Source: Romanomermis culicivorax
Lineage: Eukaryota > Nematoda > Enoplea > Mermithida > Mermithidae
Direction: 5' to 3'
Assembly: GCA_963922205.1 (NCBI GenBank)
Contig: CAWUHX010000122.1
Span: 434,001-498,000, forward strand
Length of the DNA stretch: 64,000 bases
The position numbers and the translations under genes were made by a program. Numbering within the stretch: the first letter of the stretch is position 1; each line of letters opens with the position of its first letter. The notes below the pieces were generated by a model. It had not been told where the DNA came from. It searched no databases and saw nothing but the letters and a program-made list of their open reading frames with translations. This document shows positions 37,428 to 48,611 of the stretch, in pieces.

Positions 37428-39930
37428 GAGCAAGGAATAGAAAAGAAAATGAATCTAATTAAAGTTAAGCGAAACGAAACTACAAATTTTATAAAACAAG
37501 AAATACACACAAATGAGATAAAACGCAAAAAAAACACAATGATAAGGAAAAAACTAAAAATTGGAACAGCTGGTATTGAAAATCATATGATATTCCCATA
37601 TTTTCATACAATCACGAAAATCTACGATAATAATACACGAGTATTTTCCTAAAGCAAAAAGAGAATGGTTGATTGATGGAAAATTGTTATTTACGGCTAG
37701 TGTTATTTCCCAGCAACGGGAAGAAACCTTAGCTTGTCCGATCGATAAAGGTTATAAAAAATAGTTTGGTAAAAAGTTCTAGCTTTTCGCTTTATAGCCA
37801 ATTTTTTCGAAATGGCTAATTTCAAAATTCAGCCAAAATGTGACCAAACGAAAACAACTGGGTTTCCATGGGAACAATTTTTTTAATATGTGCGCCAGCA
37901 GAGGAATTAGTAATATAACACAAGGAACTCCTTGTTGATGTTTTATTCTAAAAATTACGTAGAAAACTAAATGAAAAAATTTACAGAAAAAGCTAAAATG
38001 AAGCGTTTAAGGTAACTACCTTGTCGACATACAGAACTATAGTTTGTTTTTTATTAAATGCTTATAAATTGAAAAAGGACAAAAATCAACTATGTTGTCA
38101 AAATCGCGTACACAAAGCTTTCACAGTAAGATTTTTTATTAACAAATTGTTAAAGGTTGACTGCATAAGCTCACAAATTTTCAGTCTTACATGACGAATG
38201 GTTTAGCAGAAATTTGTAAAAATCTAAAATAGTACTTGCTCTCCACTGTTATAATTTGGAAGCATTTCGAGAAAAACAGACTATAGAAATTGATTTTCAT
38301 ATTCTGGTTCCCCAATAATTCTCCAGTAGAAATATTCTCAATGGGATAGGACGACGAAAAAGGAAAAGTTTCCCGTTCAAAAAGATACGTGGGGACCTGT
38401 TCACGACAGCAAAAGGCTTTTATTAATTCGAGAACGCCAAAACGTTGCGTTGTGCAAATTTGGGTTTACTGAACATTGCCCGAAAGTAACTATTATTTTA
38501 TATTAACAAGATCGAATCCGGAAATTGTTTTTCTTCTATTCATTGTCAACTACTTGACTCTGATTCCATTCGTATAAATATCATCCATTGCTGAAACCCA
38601 TAGTGCAAACTTGATTTTGGAGTTTTGTGAAGCATTTCTACAGTAAATGAGATGCATAGGTGGATATACCTGATCTATTAATCCTACGAAAAGTTTACAG
38701 TAAAGCAAACAACGTAACGGTTCAATAAATAGATTACATAGCTCAAACGATTAATGCTATCTAATATTAGATATCTGAAATCAAATGATATTTGAGTTTT
38801 GACAAAAAGTGATAATACTGAGGATTTTTATTTGAAACATTTATAGTATATCTTACTGTATAAATATCGGAAGTAATTGTTCGCAGCGAAGCAGAATATC
38901 ATTTTGGCCACTAAAGTATGAACTGCCTCGGATTCACAAAACTAGCAAAACACTATTATGAAAAAACCTGCAACCTGAGAAAGATCAAGAGTGTAGAAAA
39001 AACATATCAGCTTAATAAAAAATACGCCCATATGAAAAAATAGATATAACTTCAGCAACATTTATCGAAATGTACAAATTACTGTGGACAAAACGAAATA
39101 TTGATGTCTAACGTCAGCATAGGCGCAACAATGAATAAATTGCGATTAACTATATTTGTCAAAGAAAGCTTGATCAGGCAACAGATTGAAGCAACTTGTT
39201 GAGATCTGACGTCAGCAAGCTGTGTAATTCATTCCGACTAAACATGCACGTTTTACTGAACCAGGGACGCTTGGCGTCAGAAAAACCAAAATTGTAGGTA
39301 AAATGCTGTACAAAAATTGACGGGCAATATGTCACAACTTACGCATGAGGTAAAATTCAAACAAAACTTCTGTTTCTGTGATACAAAGTAAATAAAATTG
39401 CGGCGATAAATGGGATCTTACATATCTGTAGAATATGGCATGTCAGAGATTTCTATTTTTACCAACACGTATACCACTGCTTCGAACAGTTCAGAAATTC
39501 ATTTTTCGAATTTTTATCGTCTGCACCCGCGGTCTCACTACTCGTAAAAATACAAGCAGTAGATGAACGACTAATAGAAAAGTTCCGATTGCAATTATAG
39601 TCTATTTTTTTCAAGTGCATCCAAACCAGCGCGAAGAGCCCTCGGACAAATTCGCTACAAGACCTCAGAACAGTTCCGCATCTAGTCGCATGTTACTGTA
39701 CTCGAGAAGCACTTCCAAAAATTGAGTACACGAAAAAAATCATCACTGACTACTGTTTTTTTTTTGATCGGCACAAAATATTTTTAGCGTTTGTGCAAAT
39801 TGGCGCAAACTTTTTGAGTGGTCGAAGATTTAATTGTCTTAATTTTCAGACATTTTACGGTTGAAAACGAAAATTTACTCGGCGCCTCCCGCCATCATTG
39901 AGTATGGTATTGACTACATACATTTATATG
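37428..39930. other. intergenic region with MITE copy 3
   Basis: AT-rich DNA between the microsatellite and the hAT-like element. It contains MITE copy 3 (38038-38285) and, at about 39597, a lone sequence matching one terminus of the same family (TATAGTCTATTTTTTTCAAG). No gene recognised. Confidence 0.6.
38038..38285. mobile_element. MITE of the TATAGTC family, copy 3
   Basis: A 248-bp element starting TATAGTTTGTTTTTTATTAA and ending GAAAAACAGACTATA. It is more diverged than copies 1 and 2 but collinear. Confidence 0.8.
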
Positions 39931-40221
39931 CCTCAAACCAGGGTTTTTTTGCACACAGCAACCAAATTTCGGGTTATGCAACCAAATTTTTTCTGCCAAG
40001 TTGCACAGTGCGACTTGAAGTCTGACTGCTCTTTTGACCAGGTTAAAGGGTGTTCTGTGCGGACCGGAGATCCATTTTTTTGCGTTCTAAAATGATGAAA
40101 AGTGAAAATTTTCCGGCGCTTGGCGCCAGGTTTCAAATCATTTATAATTTTTTATGTTATTCTAGTGCGCGGTTAGAAAATATAAGTCTAGTTAATCCTT
40201 CTAGGTTCTAATTATCAACAT

Positions 40222-41114
40222 TGTAACGACCAGATTTGTGTGAGGTACTTTACTTGGACCAATCGGTCGATACGGCGGGGCAAATACGGGGCAGGGCACG
40301 GGCGAACGATTACAATAAACAACGGGTAATTCCAAGGTCGCTTGAACGTCGACAAATAAAACGGGCTTCGAATAAAAACGGACGGGGGCCTCGGTTTAAA
40401 TGCTTTCGAATAGTCGGCCGCTTGCAAATGTATAAAAAGACGGGGGCGAGCGCGGAGTCAAAATAAAAACGATACAAGAATACGAATGAATGAATCACGC
40501 TTTTCTTCTTCTTTTATACGGCGATTCTGGCCACTCCCTGGACGCTGCGGGAGGTCGAGCTTCTGTCCATCTTCTTCCGCCAATCGTCGTTTCCGGCTAC
40601 GCTTTTTATGCTTTCTTAGTTACGCCTCTCTAACGCTTTTCTGGTACCGTATGCTTTCTGTGCTTCACTTGCTTTCTACGGTGGGCTTGGCCACACCTCT
40701 GTGCTTCTGTGCATGCTTCCTGTATCGGTTTCTCTGTATACACACGTTTTGTGGGGCCGCCGCTACTGTTACACTTGAGACTACTGTACGGCGGGGCTTC
40801 TTACGTATTTTACTGTGTGCAGGTGTTGTTTACGATTTTTACGGGGGATTACGGTAGCTGTGGAATGTGTAGTTTAGTGTAGGTTCTAGGGGAACAGCTG
40901 CCGTTTGTGCAAATTAATTAGGGCATCTTAATTGGGCTACCGGGGTGTGAACGGATCAAAATAAAGTACTTCACGTGATTTTGTAGGGATGTTTGGGTGT
41001 GAATCCCAGACATCCTTGAGACGATAAAATGTGAAAATAAAATAATATCTAATAAATGTCTGTTATGTACAGTATGCTACATGTTTACAGTACTGCTTTA
41101 GCAGGTACGTTACA
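40222..41114 (-). repeat. 3' LTR of copy B
   Basis: The 893-bp LTR runs TGT...ACA in both orientations and is downstream of the polyprotein stop in minus-strand sense. A TATA box (complement CTTTTATA, about 40510-40517) is conserved. Antisense frames inside it (for example 40486-40857) are repeated in every LTR copy and are not called. Confidence 0.95.
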
Positions 41115-41127
41115 TTTCCCTCCTTCC
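41115..41127 (-). other. polypurine tract of copy B
   Basis: On the minus strand GGAAGGAGGGAAA directly precedes the 3' LTR, identical to copy A. Confidence 0.85.
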
Positions 41128-41145
41128 GGAGTTGAACGTCCTCGT

Positions 41146-44100
41146 TCAAGGCTTTCGAGGTTGAGGAGGGGTGGGGGTAGATTCGCTAGCTGCTTTCCGA
41201 GGGTAGAAAGGGGTTGTTTCGTTTACATGCACCGTAAATGTAATATTCTTATGGGGGTGTTTGAGGGTAACGTTGGGGTACATGAAGTTTGTAACTGTAT
41301 AGGGGCCGTTCTGGCGAGGGAGGAATTTGGGAGTCAGCCCTTGTTTACACGAATGATTTTTGTAGAGAATAAGATCACCTGCTTTGTAATGTATGTTCTG
41401 AGCATGCTTGTTATACTGACGGGTGTAATGGGCTTGGGCTTTTTGCAAGCTTTTCTGCACGGTTGAGAGTGCCTCTGTGAAATGCGATTTTACCCGAAGG
41501 GCGTAATCGTCTAAGTCAACCATGTAGGACGTGGGGAAAAAGTTTAAGGCTGCGTCTGACGGCAGATTAGCTTGTCTACCGTGGAGTAATTCAAATGGGG
41601 GATAGGAAGTGCTATCATTTTTATGGATGTTGATCGAAAAAACGGCATACGGGAGATAAGTATCCCAATCAGTGTGATTTGAATTGATGTACATGCGGAG
41701 ACGGGTGGCTAGGGTTTGGTTGCAACGCTCAACTTCCCCATTGGCAATGGGATGGTATGGGGTGGTATGAATTTTCTGAGTGTTGCATAAACTGGTGATC
41801 CGTGAGAAAAGATCGGAGAGGAAATCGGTGCCACGATCACAATGGATGATTTTTGGGGACCCATGACGGCAAACAATTTTGGTTACGAATAGCTTGGCAA
41901 TGGTGGCTGCAGTGATGTCAGGGGTCGGGAATGCCTCTACATACTTTGTGAAATAATCGATGAAAACGACAATGAACCGGTTGCCGTCTTCAGTGAGGGG
42001 TAACGGTCCCATGCAATCAACACCAACTCGATCAAATGGGCCAGTTGGCTGAATTGGTACCAAGTTTGCATGGACTTTGTGCCTAAGAGCTTTCTGTGTC
42101 TGGCATGGGTGGCAAGTTTTGCAGTAACGTTTGATATCACGGCTCATTTGGGGCCAAAAATATTTCTGTCTGAGCAAGTGTAAAGTTTTCCGGGCCGCAA
42201 AATGACCTGTGAACTTGCTGTCATGATGTGAGGCGATGAGATGCTGGACTTGGGACTTGGGAATGTATAGTTTTGCCTGTTTGTCGACTATACGGAAGAG
42301 AATGTTTTGGTGCACTGCAAATTTGATAAGGGTAAGGGGGTGTTTTTGGGCGATTTTTGCTAAAATACTTTTGACAGTTGGATCAGTGCGTTGGAGTTCG
42401 GCAAAGTTTTTCTGTTGCTCTTCGTGTTCAGTTGCTTCGGCTTCCAAAACTGAATTGATAGTTGATATTTCGGGGCGGGTTTCTAATTGCTCAATATCAA
42501 AGGATTGCTTTGCTGCTTGCGAGGGGAATCGAGAAACTGCATCTGCGTTGCGGTTAGCAGTGCCTTTCTTAGGTCGAATGTCTAGCTGAATACCGGAGAG
42601 GGCTAATCCCCAACGGGCAATGCGAGGGGACGGGTTTTCCTTTTGTAAGACTGCCTGAACTGCTGTGTGGTCAGTGTGTACAATAACATGTTGCTGGAAA
42701 AGATAGGGGCGGAAATACTTGACAAATTCGACTACTGCAAGGGTTTCCAACTCGGTTATCGGATAGTTGCGTTCTGCGGGTTTCAATGTGCGGCTCCCAA
42801 AAGCAATGGGGCGATCCTGACCTTTATTATCTAGCTGACTGAGAATGGCGCCGATTCCGAGTTTTGAGGCGTCAGTTTGCAGAATAAACGGTTTTGTGAA
42901 ATCGGGATGCTGTAATATTGGGGCATGAATGAGTAATTCTTTGAGCTTAGTGAATGCATTTTGCTGTTCAGGGCCCCAGGAAAATTCGGAATTCTTTTTG
43001 AGTAGCGATGTGAGTGGGCTAGAAACTTGAGAGCAATTTGGGATGAATCTGCGATAATACGAGGGTAGGCCAAGGAATGACTTAACTTCTTTTGAGCTTT
43101 TGGGTGTGGGTATATCATAAATGGCCTGTACCTTGTGGGGATCTGGTGAAATGCCTTGCTGGGAAATGACATGGCCTAAGTATTGGACTTGGGGCTGGCA
43201 GAATTTGCATTTTTGTATGTTTAGCTTAAGGCCTGTTTGTGAGAATCGGGCAAGAATGGTGTCTAAACGTTCCAGCATTTGGGCATGGGAGTCTGCGAAT
43301 ACCAAAACATCGTCGAGATACACAAGGCATGTGTTCCATTGCAGACCTGAGAGGATAACATCCATTAACCTTTGGAATGTGGCTGGGGCATTGGTGAGTC
43401 CAAAGGGGAGGTAATTGAATTGATACTGGCCGGCTGAGCAATTGAAGGCCGTTTTTTCTCTGTCTGCTTGTGCTATGGGAATGGAATAGTATGCATTGGA
43501 TTGGTCCAGGGACGTGAAATATTTCATTCCACGGAGGGTGTCTAGAATTTCGTCTATTCGGGGCAAGGGGTAGGTATCTTTTTTGGTGACTTTGTTGAGG
43601 CCTCTAAAATCAATGCATAAACGATGGCCTCCGTCTTTTTTGGGAACTAAAACTGTGTTGGTACACCATGGGGAATTGCTTTGGCTTATGACACCTGCTG
43701 CTGCGAGTTGCTCAACTTCTGCTTGTATGATTTGCTTTTCTTTTGGGGAAGTCCGATAAAGTTGTCTACGTACGGGTTGGGAGCCATTGGTGTCAATTGT
43801 ATGTGAAACGAGGGTAGTTCTACCTACATCCATTTTGGATTTAGCATATAATGTAGGGTACTTCGATAGGGCGCGTAGGAGTTGCATTTTCTCTGTTTCT
43901 GTGAGGTCACTCGAGGTTAAATTGACGTTTTCTTTTAACCATGTGAATGTATCAAAACGGTTGGGCTGGTTTTGCGTTGAAGGGGTTAGATTAGCGGGAG
44001 CATTTTGTTTTGGGATGTAACATGAGACTGTACCAATGCATGTTCCAGGATAAAGAATTTGGGCTGTTTCTTGTGTGTTTAAGACGGATATGCGTATGCG

Positions 44101-47100
44101 ACTGTTTTGATTCTCAGATATACAAGCTGCGAAATGGACTTTGGGATTCTGTTTGGGTTTTGGGGTGAATTCAAGCTGTTTGACCTGTAAGTACGATTTG
44201 GGCAAGGGGACAGTAAATTCGGTTACTGTACGGGGTGGTAATTCTAATTTCTCATCCAAATAAGTTCCACCACGAGTTGAAAGAGGGCTATATTCTAGGC
44301 CATCACAAGGTAGTATAACATTGCCAAATTTGACCTGTGATTTTTGATTGTTGATAGTGTATTCCGAAAATCGACTGAGAAAGTTTTTGCCTAGAAGGAT
44401 ATCTGCTGTGCAATCTTTTTGGACATGGACCATGATTGTTTCCTGAATTGTTTGGGCTGTCACTGTGACAAAAGTGGTCCCTATAAAGTGAATCGGAAGA
44501 TTATTTGCTGCTTTTGCTTGGACTAGCGGGGGTTTCATGTCTAACTGTAAAAGTTGAGCGACTCGGGAATCAATGAGTGAGTAAACTGCACCAGTGTCAA
44601 TCATGCCTTTTGTCATTAATTTGCCGTTAAGTGTGATTGGAATATGAGGGGTATGTTTTCCAGGTACGTTTTGGGGTGGCTTATTTGATGCAGATTGGTG
44701 AATTTGATTAATGAGTTCGATTGCAGGAGTTCGGGGGGTATCAATATCGACAAGGACGTATTTCTGCTGTGTTTGCGCCCCACGACGATTAGCTAATTCT
44801 AAGAGAGCATGGCCGAATGATGGAGGAATAGTCTCATGTAAATGTCTGTTGTTTGATGGTATTTCGTATGCATGTTCGTTTGTGGTATGATGCTTTGGAG
44901 AGGGGAAGTATTTTCGAAGAACGAGAAACGAATAAAAGACGCCTGCAATAACTACAGTAATAACGGCGAGGTTGATAATGATTTGCAGGGGTCCTTTGAG
45001 TAAATTGTTTAATCCGTCCGTGAGACTTTGGGTGGTACCGGTTATTACATGTTCTATGCCTTGACCGGCGCCAGAGAGTGTATTTCCGAGTGCTTGGCCA
45101 GTGCCTGAGATCATGTTGTAAACTGTATCGGAATTGAGAGACATTTGGGCGGTGTAATTGACGAGTTTTTTGACGACGTTTTCGAGTGTGTGAGTTTTGT
45201 AAATGTATTGTTTCAAAAAGAGTAAGTTGGTTGAAATAGTTGCAAGTTGATCATGAAAAATGGCGGGTGTATTAAAATGAAAAAGGGAGAAATTTTGGTT
45301 CCAGACAATTTCTAAAGGTAAATTTGTGACATGCGGGGATCCTGTTTCACTTACCCATGTATTATTCTGTTTGTAAAGGGCTACATGCATGTGATGGCAG
45401 TCAACGGTTTGTGAGAAAGGGGTCAAATCGTTGCCTCCTGGATTTGAAAACATGAGTTCGGTTCCTACGAAAATGGGTAAAAGTTTGTAGCATGTTTGGT
45501 TGACTTTATGGTTGTAAAAGACTTTGGATGCGTTTACCTGCTTGCAGGGCCAGACTGTGAGGGCTTCTCCTGTAAATTCTGCTATGATGTCGGTTCTCTG
45601 TAGGAATGCACGCGCTCCAAGGGTTGCATCAAGACGTAAAATTTGCCATACGAGATCAAGGTGGCGCTGTGCCTGTCTGCATAATTCACTCCATACATTT
45701 TTGAAATTTTGAATTTCGAATTCCTGTATTTTGTCTGCTAGATAGTTTAGTTTTGCATTGATGGGTTCAAAATCATCAAAATCGTATAGTGTAGTATGAG
45801 TTTGGTTGGTTTTTGGGGTTAAAAATGCGTTACGATGTGGTGTGCTTTTGTCTAATTGTACAATAATGCCTTGTTCGGTTAGAATGCTGTCTTGGATTTC
45901 TGGGCAATTGGGGTTTGAAAAGAGTGTGTTTTTAACCGAGAATGCACCTTGTAGCTCTTCTATTATCATGTGTGTTTGCGTGAGTTTGATGGGATGTGTA
46001 TTTTTGTATTCGAAAGGGCATAAGTTTTCAAATGCTGTTTCATTCCAGATAATGGATCCGTCAGCTGTAACACAATGACCTGATGTCGGTTTGCATGACC
46101 CTAGGTCACCTAATGTACCTGTCATAGATTTTCCATTCCAAGATGCTATTTGTCCTATTTCTATGATGACGTTAGTGACTGAGGTACAATGGTCTGTACA
46201 ACACCATGTGTATTCTACGCTTAGGGAGTTATTTGTTGACCAAAATCCTGGTTGGGTTTCGTATAATTTTTGACCGTTGTGTTCTTTGTCTATAACGATT
46301 GCCTTACAAACATGTGGGGTTAGATTTTGCATTTCGGTTTGGTCGAAGACAATACCTTTTGATCCAAAAAATCCTGTATTAGTACAAATTTTGCGTTTGC
46401 GAACACTGCATTTGTATGCGTCTGTAATGTGGGGCTTAGTGGAGGGGATATAGATTTTTCCGAATGTTTGTACGGGTTTGTCTACTGTGGAAGGGGGCAT
46501 GCATGATACAAGTTTTGGTATGCTGACTGAGTGACCGCTCAATGAAGTTCCACACATCTGAAATTGGGCACTACACGATGTGGGGATTATTATACAAAGA
46601 AAAATACAAAACATCGGCCAATAGAATGTTTTAGTGGAGGCGGCGGGGCACTGTATGTTTTCGTTCTGGCCGGTTTGGCGTGGCGGCTCTTGGTGTTGTT
46701 CGGTTTTGGGTTGAGAGGGTGGCCGGTTTGCAATCTGAACATTCTGTAAAAGTTTGGAATTTGAGTTATGGGATGGGGTTTGGACTTGCTTACTTGCAGG
46801 GGTCGGTAGTAATGTTTGGCGGGGGCGAAATTGGTAGGGTTCAGGGGTCAGGCCGTGTAAGAGGGATAACAAGTTGCGGCCTGTTTTCGACGGGGTTTCG
46901 GGGGCGGTGGGCGGCGTAGTGTCTTGTTTTCGGGGGATCTTGTAGCCTACGGGGATGGTGGGCGGCGATTTTTCGATTTTTTCGGCTTCAGGCGTGGGGG
47001 GTGGTGACATGGCGCACCAATCGGGTACGTCCAGATCAAGGACGTATTCGTCACTGCGGCGGTGGGTGTTGGGCATGATAGTTCCTAAAGTAGTCTGAGG

Positions 47101-48369
47101 GCCGTTAGTTATGGCGGGTAATTTTGAGTAAAATGCGGGGTCGTCAATGTCCATGAGGGGTTGGGGTTGCCTGTACTCAATGCAATTTTGAATATTACGA
47201 CTCTGCTGATTTGGGCAATACCTGCTTGTATGACCTCTCTGCTTGCATATAAAACATTGAAAATTGGAGTAGGGTTTTGAAGGGCAGTTATCTGATCTAT
47301 GTCCTGTTTGGGAGCAGTGGATGCATGGGCTTTTACAATCACGTGTACTGTGATTATTACGGAAACAGATTTCACATGATTTTCGGGTGCCTACTGATTT
47401 ACAATTACGAGCTACGTGTCCGATTTGTCCACACTGGAAGCATGTGGGTTGTCTGGGGGTGGTATTGTTCCTGTAAGCATTATTCCTACTGTAAGTGTTG
47501 TTACCGAAATTGTTGTAGCTACTTTGTTGTGGGGGTTGGGGTTTTTGTTTGATCTGCAACTGTAAATCCTTTACTTGTTGTTCTAACTGATGCAAAAGAT
47601 CCTGTTGGTCTGTGTTTTTGGTGAGGGAAAAGATGGGTTCGGGTTTTGGGGGTATGAAGGGAAGGACATTAGATTTTAACTCATTTCTAAGAATTTGCTG
47701 TTCAATGTAAGCTGCTTCGTCTGACATTTCTTTTAGAGTTGCGAACCTTCTATATTTAATTGCTTCTCTGATTTCGTTTTGCATGCCTTCTACAAAGAGG
47801 GGTTTTATAATCATTTCTCGTGCGTCTGTGTTAAAGTTAGGGTAGGCGAGGGTTGCGAGATGTTCTAGATCAAATAAGAATTCCGTTACTGTTTCTGAAC
47901 GCTTTTGTTTTCTTTCGCGTAAGAATTGTTGATGTAGCTCATTATCTCTATTGTTTGGGAAAAATGCCTGTAATGCGACTTTATACTGCTCGTATGTGTG
48001 GGGAGGGTTTTCGGAATTTGCTAAACTTTTGAATTTTGCTAACGCGGCTCCTCCTAAATGAATTTCTAAACATGCCAACTTTAACTGTACGTCTGTATCT
48101 TTCATGCCTTGGAGTGCCATGAATTGTTCTAATCTTTTGTTCCATTCACCAAAATGTTGGGTCACGCCGCCCGTGAATACTGTAGGTTTCGCGTAAAAAT
48201 TATTTGCCATGTTATTACGAATGTTTGCTGTTCTTAGATCGTCTATTAGGGTAGGGTTTACTGTATTCTGATTCAATTGTGTGCGTAGGGTACGAAAATG
48301 TTCTGAAAATAAATCGTTTATCTGTTCTCTAACGATTTCTCCTAAATGGTCTTGCGTTTGGTGGGTCAT
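41146..48369 (-). CDS. Gag-Env-like-Pol polyprotein (2407 aa), intact
   Basis: One frame from ATG (48369) to TGA. Gag: capsid-like residues 60-230, then four CCHC zinc knuckles at about 310-323, 332-345, 349-362 and 372-385, then a Pro-rich linker to about 580. Envelope-like: hydrophobic signal-like segment 582-600 ending SCSA, a Cys-rich ectodomain (motifs ICTNTGFF and WCCTDHC, at least seven N-glycosylation sequons), and a membrane anchor at about 1128-1151. Pol: aspartic protease (DTG near 1258), RT with YLDD, RNase H, and integrase with HHCC, D-D-E and GPY/F modules. No stop separates the parts, so products must come from proteolysis. The two membrane segments would return Pol to the cytosolic side. 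Start chosen: first ATG, 242 nt after the 5' LTR. The fusogen class of the ectodomain is not recognised. Confidence 0.96.
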   Translation of the reverse strand: MTHQTQDHLGEIVREQINDLFSEHFRTLRTQLNQNTVNPTLIDDLRTANIRNNMANNFYAKPTVFTGGVTQHFGEWNKRLEQFMALQGMKDTDVQLKLACLEIHLGGAALAKFKSLANSENPPHTYEQYKVALQAFFPNNRDNELHQQFLRERKQKRSETVTEFLFDLEHLATLAYPNFNTDAREMIIKPLFVEGMQNEIREAIKYRRFATLKEMSDEAAYIEQQILRNELKSNVLPFIPPKPEPIFSLTKNTDQQDLLHQLEQQVKDLQLQIKQKPQPPQQSSYNNFGNNTYSRNNAYRNNTTPRQPTCFQCGQIGHVARNCKSVGTRKSCEICFRNNHSTRDCKSPCIHCSQTGHRSDNCPSKPYSNFQCFICKQRGHTSRYCPNQQSRNIQNCIEYRQPQPLMDIDDPAFYSKLPAITNGPQTTLGTIMPNTHRRSDEYVLDLDVPDWCAMSPPPTPEAEKIEKSPPTIPVGYKIPRKQDTTPPTAPETPSKTGRNLLSLLHGLTPEPYQFRPRQTLLPTPASKQVQTPSHNSNSKLLQNVQIANRPPSQPKTEQHQEPPRQTGQNENIQCPAASTKTFYWPMFCIFLCIIIPTSCSAQFQMCGTSLSGHSVSIPKLVSCMPPSTVDKPVQTFGKIYIPSTKPHITDAYKCSVRKRKICTNTGFFGSKGIVFDQTEMQNLTPHVCKAIVIDKEHNGQKLYETQPGFWSTNNSLSVEYTWCCTDHCTSVTNVIIEIGQIASWNGKSMTGTLGDLGSCKPTSGHCVTADGSIIWNETAFENLCPFEYKNTHPIKLTQTHMIIEELQGAFSVKNTLFSNPNCPEIQDSILTEQGIIVQLDKSTPHRNAFLTPKTNQTHTTLYDFDDFEPINAKLNYLADKIQEFEIQNFKNVWSELCRQAQRHLDLVWQILRLDATLGARAFLQRTDIIAEFTGEALTVWPCKQVNASKVFYNHKVNQTCYKLLPIFVGTELMFSNPGGNDLTPFSQTVDCHHMHVALYKQNNTWVSETGSPHVTNLPLEIVWNQNFSLFHFNTPAIFHDQLATISTNLLFLKQYIYKTHTLENVVKKLVNYTAQMSLNSDTVYNMISGTGQALGNTLSGAGQGIEHVITGTTQSLTDGLNNLLKGPLQIIINLAVITVVIAGVFYSFLVLRKYFPSPKHHTTNEHAYEIPSNNRHLHETIPPSFGHALLELANRRGAQTQQKYVLVDIDTPRTPAIELINQIHQSASNKPPQNVPGKHTPHIPITLNGKLMTKGMIDTGAVYSLIDSRVAQLLQLDMKPPLVQAKAANNLPIHFIGTTFVTVTAQTIQETIMVHVQKDCTADILLGKNFLSRFSEYTINNQKSQVKFGNVILPCDGLEYSPLSTRGGTYLDEKLELPPRTVTEFTVPLPKSYLQVKQLEFTPKPKQNPKVHFAACISENQNSRIRISVLNTQETAQILYPGTCIGTVSCYIPKQNAPANLTPSTQNQPNRFDTFTWLKENVNLTSSDLTETEKMQLLRALSKYPTLYAKSKMDVGRTTLVSHTIDTNGSQPVRRQLYRTSPKEKQIIQAEVEQLAAAGVISQSNSPWCTNTVLVPKKDGGHRLCIDFRGLNKVTKKDTYPLPRIDEILDTLRGMKYFTSLDQSNAYYSIPIAQADREKTAFNCSAGQYQFNYLPFGLTNAPATFQRLMDVILSGLQWNTCLVYLDDVLVFADSHAQMLERLDTILARFSQTGLKLNIQKCKFCQPQVQYLGHVISQQGISPDPHKVQAIYDIPTPKSSKEVKSFLGLPSYYRRFIPNCSQVSSPLTSLLKKNSEFSWGPEQQNAFTKLKELLIHAPILQHPDFTKPFILQTDASKLGIGAILSQLDNKGQDRPIAFGSRTLKPAERNYPITELETLAVVEFVKYFRPYLFQQHVIVHTDHTAVQAVLQKENPSPRIARWGLALSGIQLDIRPKKGTANRNADAVSRFPSQAAKQSFDIEQLETRPEISTINSVLEAEATEHEEQQKNFAELQRTDPTVKSILAKIAQKHPLTLIKFAVHQNILFRIVDKQAKLYIPKSQVQHLIASHHDSKFTGHFAARKTLHLLRQKYFWPQMSRDIKRYCKTCHPCQTQKALRHKVHANLVPIQPTGPFDRVGVDCMGPLPLTEDGNRFIVVFIDYFTKYVEAFPTPDITAATIAKLFVTKIVCRHGSPKIIHCDRGTDFLSDLFSRITSLCNTQKIHTTPYHPIANGEVERCNQTLATRLRMYINSNHTDWDTYLPYAVFSINIHKNDSTSYPPFELLHGRQANLPSDAALNFFPTSYMVDLDDYALRVKSHFTEALSTVQKSLQKAQAHYTRQYNKHAQNIHYKAGDLILYKNHSCKQGLTPKFLPRQNGPYTVTNFMYPNVTLKHPHKNITFTVHVNETTPFYPRKAASESTPTPPQPRKP

Positions 48370-48588
48370 TCTTGGTTTACGATGGGATTTCTGCTTAAAT
48401 GCTTCAATTTTTGCTTCGCGCTGTATTCGTTTAAATGTATCGCTTAATGCTTCGTTGGAGGGGGTTTCCAGTTTGCTTAATACGAATACCGTCTTACTGT
48501 AGGAAATGATTACTACTGTATTACTAATGCTTTTAAATGCCCGGATAAGAGTACACCTAACTGGGGGCAGGGAGTTCCACTGGTTAAC

Positions 48589-48606
48589 GTAACGGTACGG
48601 TCACCA
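48589..48606 (-). other. candidate primer-binding site of copy B
   Basis: Five bases after the 5' LTR the minus strand reads TGGTGACCGTACCGTTAC. The TGG start fits pairing with a tRNA 3' CCA. I could not identify the tRNA from memory with confidence. Confidence 0.55.
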
Positions 48607-48611
48607 AAATA

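Noticed and set aside
37074..37537. Long minus-strand frames of Phe-Tyr-Ile-Leu repeats
   Set aside because: They are translations of the (AAAAT)n microsatellite, which lacks stops in those frames; no gene structure.
41937..47552. Other-frame and opposite-strand ORFs inside the polyprotein gene
   Set aside because: They are shadows of the 2407-codon frame, whose motifs are unambiguous.
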